Positions 34,322-42,521 of a DNA stretch of 44,335 nucleotides are shown here, piece by piece. The translations under genes and the position numbers were made by a program. The first letter of the stretch is position 1. Each line of letters begins with the position of its first letter. The notes under the pieces are model-generated. The model had not been told where the DNA came from and made no database searches. It was given only the letters and a program-made list of their open reading frames with translations. The stretch spans positions 30,376 through 74,710 of the forward strand of contig NHBO02000076.1 of the NCBI GenBank assembly GCA_002167845.2. The letters are read 5' to 3'. The stretch comes from Phycisphaera sp. TMED9 (lineage in GTDB: Bacteria; Planctomycetota; Phycisphaerae; Phycisphaerales; SM1A02).

Positions 34322-35545
34322 ATGTCTCTCGACATCCCCTTCAATAAACCGGTCTTCGCCGGGAACGAACTCTGGTACATCCAGGATGCCGTGCAGCGAA
34401 TGCACATTTCCGGCGATGGCCACTACACCGGTCGATGTCATGAGATGCTCGAAGAGATTCACGGCGGATCTCGTGTGTTGCTGACGACTTCGTGCACCAC
34501 GGCACTCGAGTTGGCGGCGTTGCTGCTCGATCTCGAACCCGGCGACGAAGTGATCATGCCGTCGTTCACATTCGTCTCAACCGCGAATGCCTTCGCATTG
34601 CGGGGAGCGAAGATCCGATTCGCGGACGTCAGTCCCGACACTCTCAACATCGATCCGACGCACGTGCGGTCGTTGATCAACGACCGCACTCGAGTCATCG
34701 TCCCGGTTCACTACGCAGGTGTTGCATGCGACATGGACGAACTCGCGGCCATTGCGGCGCCGCACGGAATCGCGATCATCGAGGATGCGGCGCAGGCGCT
34801 CGGCAGCACTTATCGCGGAAAGCCGCTCGGGTCGATCGGTCAGATGGGGACGCTTTCGTTTCACGAGACGAAGAACGTGATCTGCGGTGAGGGCGGGGCG
34901 ATCATCGTCAACGATGAATCCCTGGTGAAACCAGCGGAGATCGCGCGAGAGAAGGGTACCAACCGTGCCGCCTTCTTCCGGGGTGAAGTCGACAAGTACA
35001 CGTGGTGCGATCTCGGCGGATCAATGCTTCCGTCGGACATTCTCGCCGCGTTCCTGCTGGGGCAGTTGGAACACCTCTCGGCGCTCAATGGTCGACGAAG
35101 AACGCTCTGGGATCGGTATTTGGAAGGCTTGGGATCGCTGGGCGAACGGGAAGATGTCGATCTCCCCGTGGTCCCCGAGTATGCGACCCACAATGCGCAT
35201 CTGTTCGGGCTGAGAGTTCGTGATCTCGAGGCCCGGTCCGAATTGATTGAAGGCCTTCGTGATCGGGGAATCGGCGCGGTGTTCCACTACGTGCCGCTGC
35301 ATCTCTCGCCGATGGGGCGAGCGATGGGATATCAAGATGGCGACCTTCCCGTGACGGAGCGGGAGCATGCCCGCCTTCTCCGGCTTCCGCTGTATCCGTC
35401 GCTGGTCGATTCGGATCAGGGTCGCATCATCGACTCGGTGCTGGATCTTCTTGGTGCTCGAGAACCCAAGTCTGCCGCAGCTTCGATCGAGACGTTCCCG
35501 TCCCGAGATCCCATGTCTCAACCACCGGTACATCCTCCGCGGTGA
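34322..35545 (+). CDS. wecE: dTDP-4-amino-4,6-dideoxygalactose transaminase, WecE/RffA-like
   Basis: The 407-residue DegT-family enzyme has the WecE-like N-terminus IPFNKPVFAGNELWYIQDAV, TTSCTTALELAALLL, PSFTFVSTANAFALRGA, IIEDAAQALGSTYRGKPLG, and SFHETKNVICGEGGA with the PLP lysine at 184. The FHETKN segment is specific to WecE/RffA, which aminate dTDP-4-keto-6-deoxyglucose to dTDP-Fuc4N. The last 25 residues form a Ser/Pro-rich tail beyond the usual end. No dTDP-glucose synthesis genes (rmlA or rmlB) are seen in the window. ATG 34322 lacks a Shine-Dalgarno site. With the formyltransferase and WbqC genes it suggests an N-formylated or otherwise acylated 4-amino-4,6-dideoxyhexose. Confidence 0.92.
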   Translation: MSLDIPFNKPVFAGNELWYIQDAVQRMHISGDGHYTGRCHEMLEEIHGGSRVLLTTSCTTALELAALLLDLEPGDEVIMPSFTFVSTANAFALRGAKIRFADVSPDTLNIDPTHVRSLINDRTRVIVPVHYAGVACDMDELAAIAAPHGIAIIEDAAQALGSTYRGKPLGSIGQMGTLSFHETKNVICGEGGAIIVNDESLVKPAEIAREKGTNRAAFFRGEVDKYTWCDLGGSMLPSDILAAFLLGQLEHLSALNGRRRTLWDRYLEGLGSLGEREDVDLPVVPEYATHNAHLFGLRVRDLEARSELIEGLRDRGIGAVFHYVPLHLSPMGRAMGYQDGDLPVTEREHARLLRLPLYPSLVDSDQGRIIDSVLDLLGAREPKSAAASIETFPSRDPMSQPPVHPPR

Positions 35546-35654
35546 CGCGATGGTTATCGGCCTATTCTCCAGATATCCCAAGTTCACTTGACTCTGCTTC
35601 AAGAGAAGACACCCTTCAGGAGTGAAGGCGGGCTCGAAGTGTGGCTCCGTCTTC

Positions 35655-35690
35655 GGGAAAAGGGAAAAAAGGGAAAAAAGGAAAGGGAAC
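35655..35690 (+). repeat. Polypurine tract of G3A4-6 repeats upstream of the PEP-CTERM gene
   Basis: The plus strand reads GGGAAAA, GGGAAAAAA, GGGAAAAAA, GGAAA, GGGAA without a pyrimidine over 35 bases, ending just before the ATG at 35695. It supplies the ribosome binding region and is prone to length change by slippage. Two small hairpins lie upstream (CTTGA/TCAAG at 35588-35604 and CCTTCA/TGAAGG at 35613-35628). Confidence 0.8.
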
Positions 35691-35694
35691 AGAC

Positions 35695-36279
35695 ATGTCA
35701 CGTACGACGATTGCGCTATCGCTGATGGCGGCGTTTGGAAGTGCTGCATGCATCACTGGATCCGCCGATGCGGATGTCGTGGTGCTCGATTTCGCCGAGG
35801 ATTCCGGGTTTTCGGGCGATACCAGGTTCGAGGTCGTCCGGAATGACCTTCTTTGGACGCTGAACGGCGGTTCCGAGGAGGGTTTCGGAACCGAAGGTGT
35901 CCTCTGGGGTCGGTGGGAGACCCAAAGCGTCGGCTCCCTCGAGATCATTGCCGAGGAAGGCTTTGAGATTTCGGGTATCTCCTTCGACATCAGCGGATAC
36001 GGCCAGTATGAATCCGCTGCCGTGATGACATTCTCGGTGGACGGAGCCGAAGTTCAATCGGAGGACTACCAGTTCGCAGGGAACACCGATCTCTACACCG
36101 TCGAGATCGATGGCCCGGTGGGCCGTGAAATGGTCATCCATATGGACAACTACGTGGGTTACACCTACGTCGGTCTCGACAACGTCACTTTCAACATCAA
36201 CGCGATTCCTGCTCCGGGCGCGCTCGCCCTGCTTGGGGTTGCCGGCATCGTTGGAAAACGACGTCGACGCACCGCCTGA
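35695..36279 (+). CDS. Exported PEP-CTERM-type surface protein
   Basis: The 194-residue protein has an N-terminal signal peptide (about 1-26, ending SADA before DVVVLDF), a beta-rich body, and a C-terminal sorting signal PAPGALALLG followed by a hydrophobic stretch and KRRRR (172-192). This PAPGALALLG variant is the form usual in Phycisphaerae and related planctomycetes, where an exosortase cleaves and anchors the protein at the cell surface. The body (about 27-165) has acidic strands such as VVVLDFAED and VTFNIN and may be a small beta-sandwich; no binding motif is recognised. The ATG at 35695 follows the polypurine tract, with AAAGGGA upstream. A strong terminator follows at 36337. Exosortase/PEP-CTERM systems commonly accompany exopolysaccharide loci; no exosortase gene is seen here. 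Confidence 0.85.
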   Translation: MSRTTIALSLMAAFGSAACITGSADADVVVLDFAEDSGFSGDTRFEVVRNDLLWTLNGGSEEGFGTEGVLWGRWETQSVGSLEIIAEEGFEISGISFDISGYGQYESAAVMTFSVDGAEVQSEDYQFAGNTDLYTVEIDGPVGREMVIHMDNYVGYTYVGLDNVTFNINAIPAPGALALLGVAGIVGKRRRRTA

Positions 36280-36336
36280 GCGAGAGGACAGGCATCCCGC
36301 CTGACCTCTCCAGACGAATCTCTTTGCACTCTCCCG

Positions 36337-36376
36337 GCCGCCGGCTCGAATAACTCGAGCCGGCGGCATTCTTTTT
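36337..36376 (+). terminator. Rho-independent terminator after the PEP-CTERM gene
   Basis: GCCGCCGGCTCGA (36337-36349) and TCGAGCCGGCGGC (36355-36367) form a perfect 13-bp stem with a 5-nt loop, followed by ATTCTTTTT. It is a textbook intrinsic terminator 58 bp after the stop. Confidence 0.92.
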
Positions 36377-36570
36377 GAAGATCGAGGCTGATTTCAGAGC
36401 CCGGAAGTGAGTTCCGGGCCGCAAAGCACCAGGCCGTCGAGGATTCCGATGACCCCAAAACCGACCAAATCGGCAACAATGCTCTGGGTCAGGCGTTTAA
36501 ATCTGACCCGACCGCGCGATAAAAAGCGGCCTTAAGACCGTAAAACCCTGTGAATAAAAGGTTTACAAGC

Positions 36571-38340
36571 ATGCTTAGCCTCAGATATCGTTCCTTCGCC
36601 GCCGCCGTGATTGGTGGTACCGCCGTCTTTGCGGGTGATGTCGGGCTCGACACCATCTTCGAAACCAGCGAATTTTCCAAGACCGCGTCCGCGCAGCAGG
36701 ACGGTGGCCGAGGTGGCCGCGGAGGCCGGGCCGGCGGTCGAGGTGGCATGGGCATGGGAGGCATGCGGGACATCCGTGAGCTCCTCGAGCCGGATTTCTC
36801 ACGCCGTGACGTCCCGCTCTTCGTCGAACAGCTTCAACTGGACGATGGACAGCGAGCGATCATCGAAAGCCTCATCGAGGACTACGACGACACCTTCGGC
36901 GGTGGAAGCGAAGCCGTTCAGGCCGACCTCACTGACCTGGGGCGTTCCATGATGCAGTCCTTCATGGGCGGCGGCGCCATGGGCGACATGCGAGAACGCA
37001 TGCGAGACACCATGGGGAACATCCGCGAGGAAATGGAAGAGATCCAGGCCGCCAACGGTGGGCAGGAGATGACGAGCGAAGAACGTCGTGCCTTCTTCCG
37101 TGAGCGCATGCAGACCGTCCAGCAGGACATGATGCAGGACGCCATGGAAAGTGGCGCCATGGACGAGGCCCGCGGCGTGATGGGCGAGATGCTCGACATC
37201 CTTCAGGAATGGGTGGCCGAACGACAGTTGCTCAAGACCGAGTTCGTGGGCAACGTCGAGATTCAGCTCTCCGACGACCAGCTCGTGCTCTGGCCTGCCT
37301 TTGATCGTTTCCTGGTGCGAGAGAAGTCGCTTCCCCGCGGCCGTCTCTCCGGCGAGGAAGTGAACTTGTTCGCGGTGCTCGACGATGTCGGTCTTTCCGA
37401 GTCCGCCTACGCCGCCGTCGAGCCGATGCTCGATGAGTACGAAATTCAACTCCATTCGGCACTGGTCTCCAGAGACGCCTATCTCCTGAGCAGTGCCCCT
37501 CGTCTCTTCAAGGCGATTCAGGAAGGTTCGATCGACGACGCCGAGCGAATCCTCAAGCAGCAGGTTCAGTATCGGGAAGGCGTTCGAAACGTCAACGACA
37601 ACTTCCGCGTGCAGTTCGCCGACGTGATCGAGGACGAGATGGAGAAGCAAGCCCTCAACCGGGCATTCCTCGAAGAAGCCTACGACCGGATCTATCGACC
37701 GACCTTCGGCCAGCGTTCGTTCGCCGCCGCGATGGAGATCGAAGATCTCGATCCTGACGTGCTCGAAGCGATCATGACCCTCGACGGGTCCTACATGGGC
37801 GAACTCTCCGCGAAGAACCTGCTCCTGGTGGGCATCCTTCGCAGGAGTGAGGGTGATGACCAGGTCAGCCAGGGCACCCGAATGGTCTCGGTCATGTCCG
37901 GTGACTTCTCCGGCGGCATGCCGTGGGGTGGCGGTCGGAACCGCGGCGGTGGAGATGAAGAAGATCCGTACCGTGAAGGAATGGACGATCGAACTCGAAT
38001 CGATGAGCGATACGTCGAGCAGCTCAGAGCACTGTTGACGCCCGAGCAGCAGGAGGCCTTGCCCACGCAGCGTGGCGGCCGCGGTGGCGGCGGCGGCGGT
38101 TGGGGTGGAGGCGCGAGTGAAGAACAACGAGCCGAGTTCATGAAGCGATTCGACAAGGACGGCGATGGTGAACTCTCCGAAGAGGAGCGTCAGTCCATGA
38201 TCGAAGAATTCCGCGGTGGCCGCGGCGGCCAGGGCGGCCGAGGCGGAGAAGGTGGCCGAGGCGGAGAAGGCGGCCGAGGTGGCCGAGGTGGCCGCGGTGG
38301 TCAGGGCGGCGGACGTGGCGGCCAGGGTGGCGTCGGCTGA
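36571..38340 (+). CDS. Exported Gly/Arg-rich protein with an EF-hand and RGG repeats
   Basis: The 589-residue protein starts with a likely signal peptide (about 1-42, with TASAQQ as cleavage region) and a Gly/Arg-rich linker (44-65). A long charged helical region (about 70-440) contains Met-rich stretches such as MRERMRDTMG and MQTVQQDMMQDAME. LLTPEQQEAL near 490 recalls LTxxQ repeats of exported helical proteins. A complete EF-hand loop DKDGDGELSEEE (528-539) has all calcium ligands. The last 42 residues (548-589) are RGG, QGG and EGG repeats. Calcium binding is well supported; the rest is unassigned. ATG 36571 is preferred over GTG 36550 because AAAAGG lies nine bases upstream. Related large planctomycete proteins often pair EF-hands with Gly-rich ends. 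A terminator follows. Confidence 0.8.
   Translation: MLSLRYRSFAAAVIGGTAVFAGDVGLDTIFETSEFSKTASAQQDGGRGGRGGRAGGRGGMGMGGMRDIRELLEPDFSRRDVPLFVEQLQLDDGQRAIIESLIEDYDDTFGGGSEAVQADLTDLGRSMMQSFMGGGAMGDMRERMRDTMGNIREEMEEIQAANGGQEMTSEERRAFFRERMQTVQQDMMQDAMESGAMDEARGVMGEMLDILQEWVAERQLLKTEFVGNVEIQLSDDQLVLWPAFDRFLVREKSLPRGRLSGEEVNLFAVLDDVGLSESAYAAVEPMLDEYEIQLHSALVSRDAYLLSSAPRLFKAIQEGSIDDAERILKQQVQYREGVRNVNDNFRVQFADVIEDEMEKQALNRAFLEEAYDRIYRPTFGQRSFAAAMEIEDLDPDVLEAIMTLDGSYMGELSAKNLLLVGILRRSEGDDQVSQGTRMVSVMSGDFSGGMPWGGGRNRGGGDEEDPYREGMDDRTRIDERYVEQLRALLTPEQQEALPTQRGGRGGGGGGWGGGASEEQRAEFMKRFDKDGDGELSEEERQSMIEEFRGGRGGQGGRGGEGGRGGEGGRGGRGGRGGQGGGRGGQGGVG
38214..38337 (+). repeat. Imperfect 9-bp and 18-bp repeats encoding RGG/QGG/EGG units
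   Basis: The 3' end of the EF-hand gene repeats GGCCGAGGCGGAGAAGG and shorter GGCCGAGGT-type units. This is a coding repeat prone to copy-number change in frame. It encodes the 42-residue Gly/Arg tail. Confidence 0.8.
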
Positions 38341-38398
38341 CCCGCTCTACCAAGACGTCGCCTCGAATGAGCGTGACGATCTGATGATGCGAATATGC

Positions 38399-38435
38399 GA
38401 CGGCGGTCCTTCACGGGCCGCCGTCGTTCTTGTCT
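38399..38435 (+). terminator. Intrinsic terminator after the EF-hand protein gene
   Basis: GACGGCGG (38399-38406) pairs with CCGCCGTC (38418-38425), and the 11-nt loop may add a CC/GG pair. A T-rich stretch GTTCTTGTCTT follows. It lies 59 bp after the stop. Confidence 0.75.
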
Positions 38436-38488
38436 TCCGGCTTCTTCACCGATCGGTCCCGGCACCTCGGTGACGGATCAGGCTTACG

Positions 38489-39433
38489 ATGCTCTGCATG
38501 TCCGACATTCCCCACAACTCAGAGAGTCTCGCTGGCGAGACCGAGATTCAGGGCTGGAGAGCCGCGATTCTCGAGTCGGTCATGGCCAACGCCGCGTCCC
38601 ACCGAACCGCGGACTCGCCGATGCCGGATGCGACCATCGTCGGTGCGATCGTGGAACGGCTCCGGTGGCTGGCGTTCCCCGGCTTCTTCGGGCCTCGAGT
38701 GGTCGATCCGTCGGGCTTGGAGCAGCACGTCGGCCGGTTGCTGGACGAGTTGGCGGTGATGTTGCAGGGGCAGTTGGAATCCGCGTTCGCCTACGATCCG
38801 ATCGGGAGCCATGGCTGCCAGGCCTCCGAGGCGAGCCGCCGTGCGTCAGAGGCGCTGGCGGGGTTCTTCGAGCGAATTCCGGCGGTTCGGGCCCTGCTGG
38901 CCGAGGACGCGGCGGCGGCGTTTGAAGGTGATCCGGCGATGCGACATCTCGATGAAGCGATTCTCTGCTGCCCGGGTGTCTCTGCATTGGTCGTTCATCG
39001 TTTCGCCCACGAGCTTCAACTTCGTGGGGTTCCGTTGATCCCGAGAATGATGGCGGAGCGCTCCCATGCCGCCACGGGCATCGACATCCACCCTGGGGCG
39101 GTGATCGGGCGACGGATGTTCATCGATCATGGAACCGGCGTGGTCATCGGCGAAACCACGCGAATCGGCGATGGCTGTCGTCTGTATCAGGGGGTGACGC
39201 TCGGCGCGAAACGACTCGAGGTTGATGAGTCGGGTCGGATTCGCCGCGGATATCAGCGGCACCCGACCATCGAAGACGACGTGACGATCTACGCCGGAGC
39301 GACCATCCTCGGCGAGGGCACGATCATCGGGCGAGGCTCGGTGGTGAATGGAAGCGTCTTCGTGACCGCCTCGGTTCCACCGGGTTCCGTGGTCTCCGGG
39401 CCGAACCTGGAGATCCGGATGAGGCAGCGCTGA
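38489..39433 (+). CDS. cysE: Serine O-acetyltransferase, CysE/EpsC-like
   Basis: The 314-residue protein makes O-acetylserine, the acceptor for sulfide in cysteine synthesis. The C-terminal left-handed beta-helix carries the family core: IDIHPGAVIGRRMFIDHG, TGVVIGETTRIGD and YQGVTLGAKR, with the catalytic HPGA and DHGTG residues. The N-terminal helical domain (about 1-180) is longer than in the short EpsC forms. Start candidates are ATG 38489 and ATG 38498; an AGG lies upstream of the first. It is a sulfur-assimilation gene but stands 31 kb from the cysNC/cysD block and is not in an operon with it. No cysteine synthase is adjacent. Confidence 0.93.
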   Translation: MLCMSDIPHNSESLAGETEIQGWRAAILESVMANAASHRTADSPMPDATIVGAIVERLRWLAFPGFFGPRVVDPSGLEQHVGRLLDELAVMLQGQLESAFAYDPIGSHGCQASEASRRASEALAGFFERIPAVRALLAEDAAAAFEGDPAMRHLDEAILCCPGVSALVVHRFAHELQLRGVPLIPRMMAERSHAATGIDIHPGAVIGRRMFIDHGTGVVIGETTRIGDGCRLYQGVTLGAKRLEVDESGRIRRGYQRHPTIEDDVTIYAGATILGEGTIIGRGSVVNGSVFVTASVPPGSVVSGPNLEIRMRQR

Positions 39434-39611
39434 GTCGATCGCGATGGAGGGGTGTCGCCGCCGCACCAGGCTCACCCGGGGGCACTTCATCGGGGATCCC
39501 CGGAGGTGCTTCGAAGCCGGACGGGACGGTCGCTAGAATGGGTTCCTTGAACTCTCTTCGCAGGTGCTCGGAAGGCTTGAACGCCCCGTGGCCTGCCCAA
39601 TCGGAGCCAGT

Positions 39612-42353
39612 ATGTCCCCGCACGATCCGTTTTCCGCCCGAGCCTCCCTCTCGACCGACGAGGGTGATCGCACCATCTACCGACTCGATGCACTCGCCTC
39701 TCTCGGCGAGATCGATCGACTCCCGCTCTCGATCAAGGTCCTGCTGGAGAGCTGCCTCAGGAACTGTGACGGAAGAGTGGTGACGGAAGATCACGTGAAG
39801 GCGTTGGCCGCCTACGACGCGACGGATGTGGGTGAGACCGAGATCGCCTTCACGCCGGGGCGCGTGGTGTTGCAGGACTTCACGGGGGTGCCGTGCGTGG
39901 TGGATCTCGCGGCGATGCGCGACGCGATGAAGTCGCTCGGCGGTGATCCCAGCAAGGTCAACCCGCTGGTCCCGTGCGATCTGGTCATCGATCACTCGGT
40001 TCAAGTCGACGAGTTCAATTCCGGCGTGGCGCTCACGGTCAACGCCGAGAAGGAATTCGAGCGGAACGGTGAGCGATACGAATTCCTGAAGTGGGGCCAG
40101 CAGGGCTTCGACAACTTCCGCGTGGTGCCTCCCGCGACCGGCATCGTGCATCAGGTGAACCTCGAGTATCTCGCCAAGGTGACCTGGGAGCGTGATGGCA
40201 CGCTGTTCCCCGACTCGCTGGTCGGCACTGACAGCCACACCACGATGATCAACGGTCTGGGCGTGCTCGGTTGGGGTGTCGGAGGCATCGAGGCCGAGGC
40301 GGTGATGCTCGGGCAGCCGATCTACATGCTCATTCCCGAGGTGGTCGGGATGCGACTGACCGGATCGCTTCCCGAAGGTACGACGGCGACCGACCTGGTG
40401 CTTCGAATCACCGAGATCCTCCGGGCCCATGGGGTGGTCGGGAAGTTCGTGGAGTTCTTTGGCTCCGGTCTCGCCGACATGCCCCTCGCCACGCGAGCCA
40501 CCATCGCGAACATGGCGCCGGAGTACGGCGCGACCTGCGGGTTCTTCCCGATCGATGAACGAACTCTGGAATACCTCCGCTTGAGCGGTCGGGATGAATC
40601 GCTCATCGCGACCGTCGAGTCGTATTCGAAGGCCCAGGGTTTCTGGCGCAATGACGAGATCGAACCTCGATTCTCATCGACGCTCGAACTCGACATGTCG
40701 ACGGTGGAACCTGCGCTGGCGGGGCCCAAGCGGCCACAGGACCGAGTCGGGCTTTCCGCGATGCAGGGAACCTGGCATCAGACGCTCACTGACGTCTTCG
40801 GCCGGGACGGCGCCGACGGTGGCACGCAGGTCGATCGGTGGATGGGCGATGGAGGCGAGGGTCCGGATGCGGCCTCCGTCGCGGTCGTCGATCGGCCGAA
40901 GACCGCGGTGAAGTTCAACGACGAAGAGTTTGAAATGCGTGACGGAGACGTGGTGGTCGCGGCCATCACCTCCTGCACCAACACCAGCAACCCGAGCGTG
41001 ATGGTCGGAGCGGGGCTGATCGCCCGGAAGGCGAGAGAGCGCGGGCTCACTCGGAAGCCGTGGGTGAAGACCTCGCTGGCGCCGGGCTCCAAGGTGGTGA
41101 CGGACTACCTCGAGCGAGCGGACCTGATGGGTGATCTCGAAGCTCTGGGCTTCTACCTCGTCGGGTACGGCTGCACCACGTGCATCGGGAACTCCGGGCC
41201 GCTTCCGGAGGAGATCTCCCTGGCGATCCGCGAAAACGATCTGGTGGCGACCAGCGTGCTGAGCGGCAATCGCAACTTCGAGGGTCGAATTCACGCCGAC
41301 ATCAAGGCCAACTTCCTTGCATCGCCGCCGTTGGTCGTCGCGTACGCGATCGCCGGAACCGTCGACATCGACCTGACCGTGGATCCCCTGGGGATCGATA
41401 CCGAAGGAAACCCCGTGTTTCTCCGGGATATCTGGCCGACTACCGACGAAATCGAGCGGACGGTCGAAACCTCATTGGGGCGCGAGCAGTTCCTCGAGCA
41501 GTACGCCAACGTCTTCGAGGGCAGCGAGGAGTGGCAGTCGATCGAGACGTCCACCGGCGAGATGTATCAGTGGAACGAGTCGAGCACCTATGTGCAGAAC
41601 CCCCCGTTCTTCACCGGAATGAGCCTCGACGTCGATCCGATCAAGCCGATCAAGGCGGCTCGGTGTCTGGCGTTGCTCGGTGATTCGGTCACCACCGACC
41701 ATATCTCGCCCGCAGGTGCGATCAAGGTCGATTCGCCGGCGGGGCAGTTCCTGGTCGATCAAGGAGTATCGGTCTCGCTCTTCAACAGTTTCGGATCACG
41801 GCGTGGAAACGACCGCATCATGACTCGCGGCACCTTCGCGAACATCCGGATCCGGAACCTGCTCGCGCCGGGCACCGAAGGCGGGTACACCACCGACCTG
41901 CTCGACGGGAAGGTCAAGTTCATCTACGACGCCGCGATGAACTATCGAGATCAGGGTGTGCCCCTGGTCGTGCTCGCCGGAAACGACTACGGCATGGGTT
42001 CGAGTCGTGACTGGGCCGCGAAGGGCACCAACCTTCTGGGCGTCAAGGCCGTGATCGCCGGAAGCTTCGAACGCATTCACCGTTCCAATCTGGTGTTCAT
42101 GGGCGTCCTTCCCCTCGAGTTCAAGCCCGGGCAGTCGGCGAAATCACTGGGGTTGACCGGGCACGAGTCCTTCGACATCGCGGTTCCGGAGGATCTGAAG
42201 CCACGACAGGAGATCGACGTCGTGGCGACGAACGATCAGGGTGTTCCGAAAGCCTTCCGTGCGGTGGCAAGAGTCGATACCCCAGTCGAGGTCGACTACT
42301 TCCGCAATGGAGGCATCCTTCACACGGTGCTCCGGAAGATGGCGACCAGCTGA
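39612..42353 (+). CDS. acnA: Aconitate hydratase, AcnA family
   Basis: The 913-residue protein is a full-length aconitase/IRP-type enzyme that isomerises citrate and isocitrate in the TCA cycle. The three [4Fe-4S] ligands are visible as Cys455 ([12 protein letters not shown]), Cys521 and Cys524 ([13 protein letters not shown]), with the same spacing as bacterial AcnA (66 and 3). Other family blocks are [19 protein letters not shown], the swivel domain with [13 protein letters not shown], and [18 protein letters not shown] 39612 is chosen, with GGAG five bases upstream; an upstream start at 39564 adds a segment without similarity to the family. A strong terminator follows. It stands alone as a housekeeping gene. 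Confidence 0.97.
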   Translation: MSPHDPFSARASLSTDEGDRTIYRLDALASLGEIDRLPLSIKVLLESCLRNCDGRVVTEDHVKALAAYDATDVGETEIAFTPGRVVLQDFTGVPCVVDLAAMRDAMKSLGGDPSKVNPLVPCDLVIDHSVQVDEFNSGVALTVNAEKEFERNGERYEFLKWGQQGFDNFRVVPPATGIVHQVNLEYLAKVTWERDGTLFPDSLVGTDSHTTMINGLGVLGWGVGGIEAEAVMLGQPIYMLIPEVVGMRLTGSLPEGTTATDLVLRITEILRAHGVVGKFVEFFGSGLADMPLATRATIANMAPEYGATCGFFPIDERTLEYLRLSGRDESLIATVESYSKAQGFWRNDEIEPRFSSTLELDMSTVEPALAGPKRPQDRVGLSAMQGTWHQTLTDVFGRDGADGGTQVDRWMGDGGEGPDAASVAVVDRPKTAVKFNDEEFEMRDGDVVVAAITSCTNTSNPSVMVGAGLIARKARERGLTRKPWVKTSLAPGSKVVTDYLERADLMGDLEALGFYLVGYGCTTCIGNSGPLPEEISLAIRENDLVATSVLSGNRNFEGRIHADIKANFLASPPLVVAYAIAGTVDIDLTVDPLGIDTEGNPVFLRDIWPTTDEIERTVETSLGREQFLEQYANVFEGSEEWQSIETSTGEMYQWNESSTYVQNPPFFTGMSLDVDPIKPIKAARCLALLGDSVTTDHISPAGAIKVDSPAGQFLVDQGVSVSLFNSFGSRRGNDRIMTRGTFANIRIRNLLAPGTEGGYTTDLLDGKVKFIYDAAMNYRDQGVPLVVLAGNDYGMGSSRDWAAKGTNLLGVKAVIAGSFERIHRSNLVFMGVLPLEFKPGQSAKSLGLTGHESFDIAVPEDLKPRQEIDVVATNDQGVPKAFRAVARVDTPVEVDYFRNGGILHTVLRKMATS

Positions 42354-42410
42354 GATCGAAGTACGGAGTGGGGGTCGAAGAGCCACCAGCCGATCCCGCG
42401 AAGACAAGAC

Positions 42411-42440
42411 AGGCCCGGCCCCTCGAGGGCCGGGCCTTTT
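42411..42440 (+). terminator. Rho-independent terminator after aconitase
   Basis: GGCCCGGCCC (42412-42421) and GGGCCGGGCC (42427-42436) form a perfect 10-bp GC stem around the loop CTCGA, followed by TTTT. It ends the aconitase transcript 58 bp after the stop. Confidence 0.93.
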
Positions 42441-42521
42441 CGTGTGGTGGCGGTTCCGCGGCGGAGTTCGGATGTCGATTTCCGGCTCTATAGGATCAGG
42501 CCGGGGAACCGGACGCTCGTC

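Noticed and set aside
36799-38127. A 442-codon minus-strand frame opposite the EF-hand gene
   Set aside because: The His/Val-rich product mirrors the acidic coding strand. The plus strand has a ribosome binding site, signal peptide and EF-hand.
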